From Synaphobranchus kaupii (taxonomy: Eukaryota > Chordata > Actinopteri > Anguilliformes > Synaphobranchidae): a stretch of 64,000 bases of DNA. Below the pieces are notes generated by a model. The model had not been told where the DNA came from. It made no database searches and worked only from the letters and a program-made list of their open reading frames with translations. The stretch covers positions 2,278,676-2,342,675 of the forward strand of contig JAINUF010000027.1 of NCBI GenBank assembly GCA_029718625.1, written 5' to 3'. Below are positions 1 through 10,556 of the stretch, in pieces. Numbering within the stretch: position 1 is the first letter of the stretch; every line of letters begins with the position of its first letter. The translations under genes were made by a program, and so were the position numbers.

Positions 1-83
1 TTCTCCAATTTACAAGCAATGCTTTTTCGAATTTTCCTTTTGTAAATTTTAAATAGATTTTTCTTCAAAATAAAAGCACTAAA

Positions 84-105
84 ATTTCAATAGCTTCTGT
101 GACAT
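84..105 (+). other. A/B-invariant block 1 (half A copy)
   Basis: A 22-bp stretch centred on tttcaatagcttctgtgaca is identical in half A (84-105) and half B (240-261), although the sequence just upstream has diverged heavily. It recurs in almost every half-unit of the window. Exceptions belong to defined lineages: gagac in the gctaac allele, aataaattct at 32301, 35949 and 38381, aatagtttct in several units after 42 kb, and ttctctgac at about 39606, 45990 and 49334. It is a candidate conserved box, possibly a protein-binding site, but a function is only inferred from its conservation. It does not resemble the mammalian CENP-B box. Confidence 0.55.
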
Positions 106-118
106 ATGATGAAGACGC

Positions 119-132
119 ATGCCTCAAACCAA
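119..132 (+). other. A/B-invariant block 2 (half A copy)
   Basis: The 14-mer atgcctcaaaccaa is shared exactly by half A (119-132) and half B (271-284). It is separated from block 1 by 13 bp in A and 9 bp in B. The 4-bp length difference between the halves lies between the two blocks. A lineage with cctaaaacc (for example near 5782, 7699, 12352 and 16793) and one with ccttaaacc (43273, 53001) break it. Confidence 0.5.
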
Positions 133-239
133 TTTTAGTGTTGTCAAAGACGTTATAGCTCAAATATACAGTTGATTAATTTTTAAATTTTCCATTTGTA
201 AATTTTGAATGAATTTTTCTTCAAATTTAAAATGCAAAC

Positions 240-261
240 ATTTCAATAGCTTCTGTGACAT
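240..261 (+). other. A/B-invariant block 1 (half B copy)
   Basis: This is the half-B counterpart of the block at 84-105, identical over 22 bp. The two copies are 156 bp apart going forward and 148 bp going to the next unit, because half A carries 4 extra bases just downstream of the block. Confidence 0.55.
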
Positions 262-270
262 GTGACTAAG

Positions 271-284
271 ATGCCTCAAACCAA
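271..284 (+). other. A/B-invariant block 2 (half B copy)
   Basis: This is the half-B copy of the 14-mer atgcctcaaaccaa. It is followed in both halves by a similar but not identical segment ending in gttgtca. Confidence 0.5.
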
Positions 285-1976
285 CTGTAATGTTGTCAGA
301 TGCATTCTCCAATTTACAAGCAATGCTTTTTCCAATTTTCCTTTTGTAAATTTTAAATAGATTTTTATTCAAAACAAAAGCATTAAAATTTCAATAGCTT
401 CTGTGACATATGATGAAGACGCATGCCTCAAACCAATTTTAGTGTTGTCAAAATCATTATAGCTCAAATATACAGTTGATTCATTTTTAAAATTTCCATT
501 TGTAAATTTTGAATGAATTTTTCTTCAAATTTAAAATGCAAACATTTCAATAGCTTCTGTGACATGTGACTAAGATGCCTCAAACCAACTGTAATGTTGT
601 CAGATACATTCTCCAATTTACAAGCAATGCTTTTTCGAATTTTCCTTTTGTAAATTTTAAATAGATTTTTATTCAAAATAAAAGCACTAAAATTTCAATA
701 GCTTCTGTGACATATGATGAAGACGCATGCCTCAAACCAATTTTAGTGTTGTCAAAGACGTTATAGCTCAAATATACAGTTGATTAATTTTTAAATTTTC
801 CATTTGTAAATTTTGAATGAATTTTTCTTCAAATTTAAAATGCAAACATTTCAATAGCTTCTGTGACATGTGACTAAGATGCCTCAAACCAACTGTAATG
901 TTGTCAGATGCATTCTCCAATTTACAAGCAATGCTTTTTCCAATTTTCCTTTTGTAAATTTTAAATAGATTTTTATTCAAAACAAAAGCATTAAAATTTC
1001 AATAGCTTCTGTGACATATGATGAAGACGCATGCCTCAAACCAATTTTAGTGTTGTCAAAGACGTTATAGCTCAAATATACAGTTGATTAATTTTAAAAT
1101 TTTCCATTTGTAAATTTTGAATGAATTTTTCTTCAAATTTAAAATGCAAACATTTCAATAGCTTCTGTGACATGTGACTAAGATGCCTCAAACCAACTGT
1201 AATGTTGTCAGATACATTCTCCAATTTACAAGCAATGCTTTTTCCAATTTTCCTTTTGTAAATTTTAAATAGATTTTTCTTCAAAATAAAAGCACTAAAA
1301 TTTCAATAGCTTCTGTGACATATGATGAAGACGCATGCCTCAAACCAATTTTAGTGTTGTCAAAGACGTTATAGCTCAAATATACAGTTGATTAATTTTT
1401 TAATTTTCCATTTGTAAATTTTGAATGAATTTTTCTTCAAATTTAAAATGCAAACATTTCAATAGCTTCTGTGACATGTGACTAAGATGCCTCAAACCAA
1501 CTGTAATGTTGTCAGATGCATTCTCCAATTTACAAGCAATGCTTTTTCCAATTTTCCTTTTGTAAATTTTAAATAGATTTTTATTCAAAATAAAAGCACT
1601 AAAATTTCAATAGCTTCTGTGACATATGATGAAGACGCATGCCTCAAACCAATTTTAGTGTTGTCAAAGTCATTATCGCTCAAATATACAGTTGATTAAT
1701 TTTTTTAATTTCCGTTTGTAAATTTTAAATGAATTTTTCTTCAAATTTAAAATGCAAACATTTCAATAGCTTCTGTGACATGTGACTAAGATGCCTCAAA
1801 CCAACTGTAATGTTGTCAGATACATTCTCCAATTTACAAGCAATGCTTTTTCGAATTTTCCTTTTGTAAATTTTAAATAGATTTTTCTTCAAAATAAAAG
1901 CACTAAAATTTCAATAGCTTCTGTGACATATGATGAAGACGCATGCCTCAAACCAATTTTAGTGTTGTCAAAGACG

Positions 1977-2069
1977 TTATAGCTCAAATATACAGTTGAT
2001 TAATTTTTAAATTTTCCATTTGTAAATTTTGAATGAATTTTTCTTCAAATTTAAAATGCAAACATTTCA
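1977..2069 (+). repeat. Truncated half B (93 bp), junction 1
   Basis: After a complete half A, half B begins at 1977 but stops after 93 bp, at aacatttca. A new half B starts immediately at 2070 with ttatcgctc. The trinucleotide tca occurs at both parental positions (catttCAatag and agTCAttat), so the break lies within a short microhomology. This shifts the 304-bp phase by 93. The following half B carries the ttaaaatttccg / ttcaaatgta / gtaaac allele. Confidence 0.95.
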
Positions 2070-3986
2070 TTATCGCTCAAATATACAGTTGATTAATTTT
2101 TAAAATTTCCGTTTGTAAATTTCAAATGTATTTTTCTTCAAATTTAAAATGTAAACATTTCAATAGCTTCTGTGACATGTGACTAAGATGCCTCAAACCA
2201 ACTGTAATGTTGTCAGATACATTCTCCAATTTACAAGCAATGCTTTTTCCAATTTTCCTTTTGTAAATTTTAAATAGATTTTTATTCAAAATAAAAGCAC
2301 TAAAATTTCAATAGCTTCTGTGACATATGATGAAGACGCATGCCTCAAACCAATTTTAGTGTTGTCAAAGACGTTATAGCTCAAATATACAGTTGATTAA
2401 TTTTTTAATTTTCCATTTGTAAATTTTGAATGAATTTTTCTTCAAATTTAAAATGCAAACATTTCAATAGCTTCTGTGACATGTGACTAAGATGCCTCAA
2501 ACCAACTGTAATGTTGTCAGATGCATTCTCCAATTTACAAGCAATGCTTTTTCCAATTTTCCTTTTGTAAATTTTAAATAGATTTTTATTCAAAATAAAA
2601 GCACTAAAATTTCAATAGCTTCTGTGACATATGATGAAGACGCATGCCTCAAACCAATTTTAGTGTTGTCAAAGTCATTATCGCTCAAATATACAGTTGA
2701 TTAATTTTTTAAATTTCCGTTTGTAAATTTTAAATGAATTTTTCTTCAAATTTAAAATGCTAACATTTCAATAGCTTCTGAGACATGTGACTAAGATGCC
2801 TCAAACCAACTGTAATGTTGTCAGATACATTCTCCAATTTACAAGCAATGCTTTTTCGAATTTTCCTTTTGTAAATTTTAAATAGATTTTTATTCAAAAT
2901 AAAAGCACTAAAATTTCAATAGCTTCTGTGACATATGATGAAGACGTATGCCTCAAACCAATTTTAGTGTTGTCAAAGACATTATAGCTCAAATATACAG
3001 TTGATTAATTTTTAAATTTTCCATTTGTAAATTTTAAATGTATTTTTCTTCAAATTTAAAATGTAAACATTTCAATAGCTTCTGTGACATGTGACTAAGA
3101 TGCCTCAAACCAACTGTAATGTTGTCAGATACATTCTCCAATTTACAAGCAATGCTTTTTCCAATTTTCCTTTTGTAAATTTTAAATAGATTTTTATTCA
3201 AAATAAAAGCACTAAAATTTCAATAGCTTCTGTGACATATGATGAAGACGCATGCCTCAAACCAATTTTAGTGTTGTCAAAGACGTTATAGCTCAAATAT
3301 ACAGTTGATTAATTTTTTAATTTTCCATTTGTAAATTTTGAATGAATTTTTCTTCAAATTTAAAATGCAAACATTTCAATAGCTTCTGTGACATGTGACT
3401 AAGATGCCTCAAACCAACTGTAATGTTGTCAGATACATTCTCCAATTTACAAGCAATGCTTTTTCCAATTTTCCTTTTGTAAATTTTAAATAGATTTTTA
3501 TTCAAAACAAAAGCATTAAAATTTCAATAGCTTCTGTGACATATGATGAAGACGCATGCCTCAAACCAATTTTAGTGTTGTCAAAATCATTATAGCTCAA
3601 ATATACAGTTGATTCATTTTTAAAATTTCCGTTTGTAAATTTTAAATGAATTTTTCTTCAAATTTAAAATGCAAACATTTCAATAGCTTCTGTGACATGT
3701 GACTAAGATGCCTCAAACCAACTGTAATGTTGTCAGATACATTCTCCAATTTACAAGCAATGCTTTTTCGAATTTTCCTTTTGTAAATTTTAAATAGATT
3801 TTTCTTCAAAATAAAAGCACTAAAATTTCAATAGCTTCTGTGACATATGATGAAGACGCATGCCTCAAACCAATTTTAGTGTTGTCAAAGACGTTATAGC
3901 TCAAATATACAGTTGATTAATTTTTAAATTTTCCATTTGTAAATTTTGAATGAATTTTTCTTCAAATTTAAAATGCAAACATTTCA
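2070..3986 (+). repeat. 1917-bp higher-order repeat (6 units + 93 bp)
   Basis: The stretch between two truncated-B junctions is 1917 bp. Its first ~1578 bp appear identical to 3987-5564. After that they differ: 3648-3986 is instead like 1731-2069 (aaatgaa / gcaaac, then ctttttcg, ttcttc), whereas 5565 onward has aaatgta / gtaaac, then ctttttcc, ttattc. This unit is therefore a chimera of two neighbouring segments, as unequal crossing over would produce. Confidence 0.8.
3894..3986 (+). repeat. Truncated half B (93 bp), junction 2
   Basis: This is the same truncated half B and the same join (aacatttca to ttatcgctc) as at 1977-2069. The restart is at 3987, 1917 bp after the previous restart, that is 6 x 304 + 93. 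The downstream allele is the same as at junction 1. Confidence 0.95.
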
Positions 3987-6207
3987 TTATCGCTCAAATA
4001 TACAGTTGATTAATTTTTAAAATTTCCGTTTGTAAATTTCAAATGTATTTTTCTTCAAATTTAAAATGTAAACATTTCAATAGCTTCTGTGACATGTGAC
4101 TAAGATGCCTCAAACCAACTGTAATGTTGTCAGATACATTCTCCAATTTACAAGCAATGCTTTTTCCAATTTTCCTTTTGTAAATTTTAAATAGATTTTT
4201 ATTCAAAATAAAAGCACTAAAATTTCAATAGCTTCTGTGACATATGATGAAGACGCATGCCTCAAACCAATTTTAGTGTTGTCAAAGACGTTATAGCTCA
4301 AATATACAGTTGATTAATTTTTTAATTTTCCATTTGTAAATTTTGAATGAATTTTTCTTCAAATTTAAAATGCAAACATTTCAATAGCTTCTGTGACATG
4401 TGACTAAGATGCCTCAAACCAACTGTAATGTTGTCAGATGCATTCTCCAATTTACAAGCAATGCTTTTTCCAATTTTCCTTTTGTAAATTTTAAATAGAT
4501 TTTTATTCAAAATAAAAGCACTAAAATTTCAATAGCTTCTGTGACATATGATGAAGACGCATGCCTCAAACCAATTTTAGTGTTGTCAAAGTCATTATCG
4601 CTCAAATATACAGTTGATTAATTTTTTAAATTTCCGTTTGTAAATTTTAAATGAATTTTTCTTCAAATTTAAAATGCTAACATTTCAATAGCTTCTGAGA
4701 CATGTGACTAAGATGCCTCAAACCAACTGTAATGTTGTCAGATACATTCTCCAATTTACAAGCAATGCTTTTTCGAATTTTCCTTTTGTAAATTTTAAAT
4801 AGATTTTTATTCAAAATAAAAGCACTAAAATTTCAATAGCTTCTGTGACATATGATGAAGACGTATGCCTCAAACCAATTTTAGTGTTGTCAAAGACATT
4901 ATAGCTCAAATATACAGTTGATTAATTTTTAAATTTTCCATTTGTAAATTTTAAATGTATTTTTCTTCAAATTTAAAATGTAAACATTTCAATAGCTTCT
5001 GTGACATGTGACTAAGATGCCTCAAACCAACTGTAATGTTGTCAGATACATTCTCCAATTTACAAGCAATGCTTTTTCCAATTTTCCTTTTGTAAATTTT
5101 AAATAGATTTTTATTCAAAATAAAAGCACTAAAATTTCAATAGCTTCTGTGACATATGATGAAGACGCATGCCTCAAACCAATTTTAGTGTTGTCAAAGA
5201 CGTTATAGCTCAAATATACAGTTGATTAATTTTTTAATTTTCCATTTGTAAATTTTGAATGAATTTTTCTTCAAATTTAAAATGCAAACATTTCAATAGC
5301 TTCTGTGACATGTGACTAAGATGCCTCAAACCAACTGTAATGTTGTCAGATACATTCTCCAATTTACAAGCAATGCTTTTTCCAATTTTCCTTTTGTAAA
5401 TTTTAAATAGATTTTTATTCAAAACAAAAGCATTAAAATTTCAATAGCTTCTGTGACATATGATGAAGACGCATGCCTCAAACCAATTTTAGTGTTGTCA
5501 AAATCATTATAGCTCAAATATACAGTTGATTCATTTTTAAAATTTCCGTTTGTAAATTTTAAATGTATTTTTCTTCAAATTTAAAATGTAAACATTTCAA
5601 TAGCTTCTGTGACATGTGACTAAGATGCCTCAAACCAACTGTAATGTTGTCAGATACATTCTCCAATTTACAAGCAATGCTTTTTCCAATTTTCCTTTTG
5701 TAAATTTTAAATAGATTTTTATTCAAAATAAAAGCACTAAAATTTCAATAGCTTCTGTGACATATGATGAAGACGCATGCCTAAAACCAATTTTAGTGTT
5801 GTCAAAGACGTTATAGCTCAAATATACAGTTGATTAATTTTTTAATTTTCCATTTGTAAATTTTGAATGAATTTTTCTTCAAATTTAAAATGCAAACATT
5901 TCAATAGCTTCTGTGACATGTGACTAAGATGCCTCAAACCAACTGTAATGTTGTCAGATACATTCTCCAATTTACAAGCAATGCTTTTTCGAATTTTCCT
6001 TTTGTAAATTTTAAATAGATTTTTCTTCAAAATAAAAGCACTAAAATTTCAATAGCTTCTGTGACATATGATGAAGACGCATGCCTCAAACCAATTTTAG
6101 TGTTGTCAAAGACGTTATAGCTCAAATATACAGTTGATTAATTTTTAAATTTTCCATTTGTAAATTTTGAATGAATTTTTCTTCAAATTTAAAATGCAAA
6201 CATTTCA
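3987..6207 (+). repeat. 2221-bp higher-order repeat (7 units + 93 bp)
   Basis: This higher-order unit runs from one restart to the next. It equals the preceding 1917-bp unit over its first ~1.58 kb, then carries an extra 304-bp dimer. Its ~1.13-kb head recurs at 6208-7340. It contains the cctaaaacc variant near 5782, which also marks 7699, 12352, 14269, 16793 and 20534. Confidence 0.75.
6115..6207 (+). repeat. Truncated half B (93 bp), junction 3
   Basis: The join is identical to that at 1977-2069. The restart at 6208 lies 2221 bp (7 x 304 + 93) after the previous one. The downstream allele is as at junction 1. Confidence 0.95.
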
Positions 6208-9200
6208 TTATCGCTCAAATATACAGTTGATTAATTTTTAAAATTTCCGTTTGTAAATTTCAAATGTATTTTTCTTCAAATTTAAAATGTAAACATTTCA
6301 ATAGCTTCTGTGACATGTGACTAAGATGCCTCAAACCAACTGTAATGTTGTCAGATACATTCTCCAATTTACAAGCAATGCTTTTTCCAATTTTCCTTTT
6401 GTAAATTTTAAATAGATTTTTATTCAAAATAAAAGCACTAAAATTTCAATAGCTTCTGTGACATATGATGAAGACGCATGCCTCAAACCAATTTTAGTGT
6501 TGTCAAAGACGTTATAGCTCAAATATACAGTTGATTAATTTTTTAATTTTCCATTTGTAAATTTTGAATGAATTTTTCTTCAAATTTAAAATGCAAACAT
6601 TTCAATAGCTTCTGTGACATGTGACTAAGATGCCTCAAACCAACTGTAATGTTGTCAGATGCATTCTCCAATTTACAAGCAATGCTTTTTCCAATTTTCC
6701 TTTTGTAAATTTTAAATAGATTTTTATTCAAAATAAAAGCACTAAAATTTCAATAGCTTCTGTGACATATGATGAAGACGCATGCCTCAAACCAATTTTA
6801 GTGTTGTCAAAGTCATTATCGCTCAAATATACAGTTGATTAATTTTTTAAATTTCCGTTTGTAAATTTTAAATGAATTTTTCTTCAAATTTAAAATGCTA
6901 ACATTTCAATAGCTTCTGAGACATGTGACTAAGATGCCTCAAACCAACTGTAATGTTGTCAGATACATTCTCCAATTTACAAGCAATGCTTTTTCGAATT
7001 TTCCTTTTGTAAATTTTAAATAGATTTTTATTCAAAATAAAAGCACTAAAATTTCAATAGCTTCTGTGACATATGATGAAGACGTATGCCTCAAACCAAT
7101 TTTAGTGTTGTCAAAGACATTATAGCTCAAATATACAGTTGATTAATTTTTAAATTTTCCATTTGTAAATTTTAAATGTATTTTTCTTCAAATTTAAAAT
7201 GTAAACATTTCAATAGCTTCTGTGACATGTGACTAAGATGCCTCAAACCAACTGTAATGTTGTCAGATACATTCTCCAATTTACAAGCAATGCTTTTTCC
7301 AATTTTCCTTTTGTAAATTTTAAATAGATTTTTATTCAAAACAAAAGCATTAAAATTTCAATAGCTTCTGTGACATATGATGAAGACGCATGCCTCAAAC
7401 CAATTTTAGTGTTGTCAAAATCATTATAGCTCAAATATACAGTTGATTCATTTTTAAAATTTCCGTTTGTAAATTTTAAATGTATTTTTCTTCAAATTTA
7501 AAATGTAAACATTTCAATAGCTTCTGTGACATGTGACTAAGATGCCTCAAACCAACTGTAATGTTGTCAGATACATTCTCCAATTTACAAGCAATGCTTT
7601 TTCCAATTTTCCTTTTGTAAATTTTAAATAGATTTTTATTCAAAATAAAAGCACTACAATTTCAATAGCTTCTGTGACATATGATGAAGACGCATGCCTA
7701 AAACCAATTTTAGTGTTGTCAAAGACGTTATAGCTCAAATATACAGTTGATTAATTTTTTAATTTTCCATTTGTAAATTTTGAATGAATTTTTCTTCAAA
7801 TTTAAAATGCAAACATTTCAATAGCTTCTGTGACATGTGACTAAGATGCCTCAAACCAACTGTAATGTTGTCAGATGAATTCTCCAATTTACAAGCAATG
7901 CTTTTTCCAATTTTCCTTTTGTAAATTTTAAATAGATTTTTATTCAAAATAAAAGCACTAAAATTTCAATAGCTTCTGTGACATATGATGAAGACGCATG
8001 CCTCAAACCAATTTTAGTGTTGTCAAAGACGTTATAGCTCAAATATACAGTTGATTAATTTTTTAATTTTCCATTTGTAAATTTTGAATGAATTTTTCTT
8101 CAAATTTAAAATGCAAACATTTCAATAGCTTCTGTGACATGTGACTAAGATGCCTCAAACCAACTGTAATGTTGTCAGATGCATTCTCCAATTTACAAGC
8201 AATGCTTTTTCCAATTTTCCTTTTGTAAATTTTAAATAGATTTTTATTCAAAATAAAAGCACTAAAATTTCAATAGCTTCTGTGACATATGATGAAGACG
8301 CATGCCTCAAACCAATTTTAGTGTTGTCAAAGTCATTATCGCTCAAATATACAGTTGATTAATTTTTTTAATTTCCGTTTGTAAATTTTAAATGAATTTT
8401 TCTTCAAATTTAAAATGCAAACATTTCAATAGCTTCTGTGACATGTGACTAAGATGCCTCAAACCAACTGTAATGTTGTCAGATACATTCTCCAATTTAC
8501 AAGCAATGCTTTTTCGAATTTTCCTTTTGTAAATTTTAAATAGATTTTTCTTCAAAATAAAAGCACTAAAATTTCAATAGCTTCTGTGACATATGATGAA
8601 GACGCATGCCTCAAACCAATTTTAGTGTTGTCAAAGACGTTATAGCTCAAATATACAGTTGATTAATTTTTAAATTTTCCATTTGTAAATTTTGAATGAA
8701 TTTTTCTTCAAATTTAAAATGCAAACATTTCAATAGCTTCTGTGACATGTGACTAAGATGCCTCAAACCAACTGTAATGTTGTCAGATGCATTCTCCAAT
8801 TTACAAGCAATGCTTTTTCCAATTTTCCTTTTGTAAATTTTAAATAGATTTTTATTCAAAACAAAAGCATTAAAATTTCAATAGCTTCTGTGACATATGA
8901 TGAAGACGCATGCCTCAAACCAATTTTAGTGTTGTCAAAATCATTATAGCTCAAATATACAGTTGATTCATTTTTAAAATTTCCATTTGTAAATTTTGAA
9001 TGAATTTTTCTTCAAATTTAAAATGCAAACATTTCAATAGCTTCTGTGACATGTGACTAAGATGCCTCAAACCAACTGTAATGTTGTCAGATACATTCTC
9101 CAATTTACAAGCAATGCTTTTTCGAATTTTCCTTTTGTAAATTTTAAATAGATTTTTATTCAAAATAAAAGCACTAAAATTTCAATAGCTTCTGTGACAT

Positions 9201-10463
9201 ATGATGAAGACGCATGCCTCAAACCAATTTTAGTGTTGTCAAAGACGTTATAGCTCAAATATACAGTTGATTAATTTTTAAATTTTCCATTTGTAAATTT
9301 TGAATGAATTTTTCTTCAAATTTAAAATGCAAACATTTCAATAGCTTCTGTGACATGTGACTAAGATGCCTCAAACCAACTGTAATGTTGTCAGATGCAT
9401 TCTCCAATTTACAAGCAATGCTTTTTCCAATTTTCCTTTTGTAAATTTTAAATAGATTTTTATTCAAAACAAAAGCATTAAAATTTCAATAGCTTCTGTG
9501 ACATATGATGAAGACGCATGCCTCAAACCAATTTTAGTGTTGTCAAAGACGTTATAGCTCAAATATACAGTTGATTAATTTTAAAATTTTCCATTTGTAA
9601 ATTTTGAATGAATTTTTCTTCAAATTTAAAATGCAAACATTTCAATAGCTTCTGTGACATGTGACTAAGATGCCTCAAACCAACTGTAATGTTGTCAGAT
9701 ACATTCTCCAATTTACAAGCAATGCTTTTTCCAATTTTCCTTTTGTAAATTTTAAATAGATTTTTCTTCAAAATAAAAGCACTAAAATTTCAATAGCTTC
9801 TGTGACATATGATGAAGACGCATGCCTCAAACCAATTTTAGTGTTGTCAAAGACGTTATAGCTCAAATATACAGTTGATTAATTTTTTAATTTTCCATTT
9901 GTAAATTTTGAATGAATTTTTCTTCAAATTTAAAATGCAAACATTTCAATAGCTTCTGTGACATGTGACTAAGATGCCTCAAACCAACTGTAATGTTGTC
10001 AGATGCATTCTCCAATTTACAAGCAATGCTTTTTCCAATTTTCCTTTTGTAAATTTTAAATAGATTTTTATTCAAAATAAAAGCACTAAAATTTCAATAG
10101 CTTCTGTGACATATGATGAAGACGCATGCCTCAAACCAATTTTAGTGTTGTCAAAGTCATTATCGCTCAAATATACAGTTGATTAATTTTTTTAATTTCC
10201 GTTTGTAAATTTTAAATGAATTTTTCTTCAAATTTAAAATGCAAACATTTCAATAGCTTCTGTGACATGTGACTAAGATGCCTCAAACCAACTGTAATGT
10301 TGTCAGATACATTCTCCAATTTACAAGCAATGCTTTTTCGAATTTTCCTTTTGTAAATTTTAAATAGATTTTTCTTCAAAATAAAAGCACTAAAATTTCA
10401 ATAGCTTCTGTGACATATGATGAAGACGCATGCCTCAAACCAATTTTAGTGTTGTCAAAGACG

Positions 10464-10556
10464 TTATAGCTCAAATATACAGTTGATTAATTTTTAAATT
10501 TTCCATTTGTAAATTTTGAATGAATTTTTCTTCAAATTTAAAATGCAAACATTTCA
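10464..10556 (+). repeat. Truncated half B (93 bp), junction 4
   Basis: The join is identical to that at 1977-2069. The restart at 10557 is 4349 bp (14 x 304 + 93) after the previous one. It corresponds to junction 1 in the block duplicated 8487 bp downstream. Confidence 0.95.

Larger units (their letters stand above)
1..152 (+). repeat. Half-unit A of the satellite (exemplar copy)
   Basis: This is the first 152-bp half of the 304-bp unit; the phase is chosen arbitrarily to begin at the window start. It opens with ttctccaatttacaagcaat and ends with ttgtcaaagacg. It contains an NdeI site (catatg, 103-108), a BbsI site (gaagac, 111-116) and an SphI site (gcatgc, 117-122), so most units have one of each. 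From about position 33 onward it aligns with half B, with scattered mismatches and a 4-bp length difference around 106-118. The first 30 or so bases show little similarity to B. Common alleles elsewhere are cttttTCG versus cttttTCC near 26, ttCttcaaaaTaaaagcaCt versus ttAttcaaaaCaaaagcaTt near 61-80, and gacgCatgcc versus gacgTatgcc near 114. Confidence 0.93.
153..304 (+). repeat. Half-unit B of the satellite (exemplar copy)
   Basis: This is the second 152-bp half of the unit, starting ttatagctcaaatatacagt and ending ttgtcagatgca. It carries a PciI site (acatgt, 258-263) and lacks the NdeI and SphI sites of half A. It is the more variable half. The A/B boundary reads agacg, agtca, aatca or agaca before ttat. 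The first 80 bases hold most of the diagnostic alleles: tatAgctc or tatCgctc; gattAat or gattCat; several T/A-run versions near 178-190; ttccAttt or ttccGttt; ttttGaatgAa or ttttAaatgTa; gcAaac, gTaaac or gcTaac. Its last 60 bases are nearly invariant. The clear homology with half A shows that the 304-bp unit arose from an ancestral repeat of about 152 bp. Confidence 0.93.
1..8056 (+). repeat. Segmental duplicate, long copy (8.06 kb)
   Basis: 1-2069 matches 8488-10556 (shift 8487) and 3987-8056 matches 10557-14626 (shift 6570), by unit alleles and junction positions read by eye. The intervening 2070-3986 is one 1917-bp higher-order unit with no separate counterpart. Rare changes shared at a distance of 6570 bp support common descent: gcactacaat near 7651 and 14221, and gatgaattct near 7875 and 14445. 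The right boundary is approximate. Confidence 0.8.

Noticed and set aside
22..66. T-rich runs as rho-independent terminators or promoter -10 boxes
   Set aside because: In a 28% G+C satellite, T runs and TATAAT-like strings occur by chance. There is no GC-rich stem and no gene to serve.
84..105. CENP-B box
   Set aside because: The mammalian CENP-B box core (TTCG....A..CGGG) is not found in either half. The conserved block is AT-rich with a different sequence.
2041..2100. Transposon insertion as the cause of the phase shift near 2070
   Set aside because: No foreign sequence, target-site duplication or terminal repeat is present. The extra 93 bp are the 5' part of half B itself.
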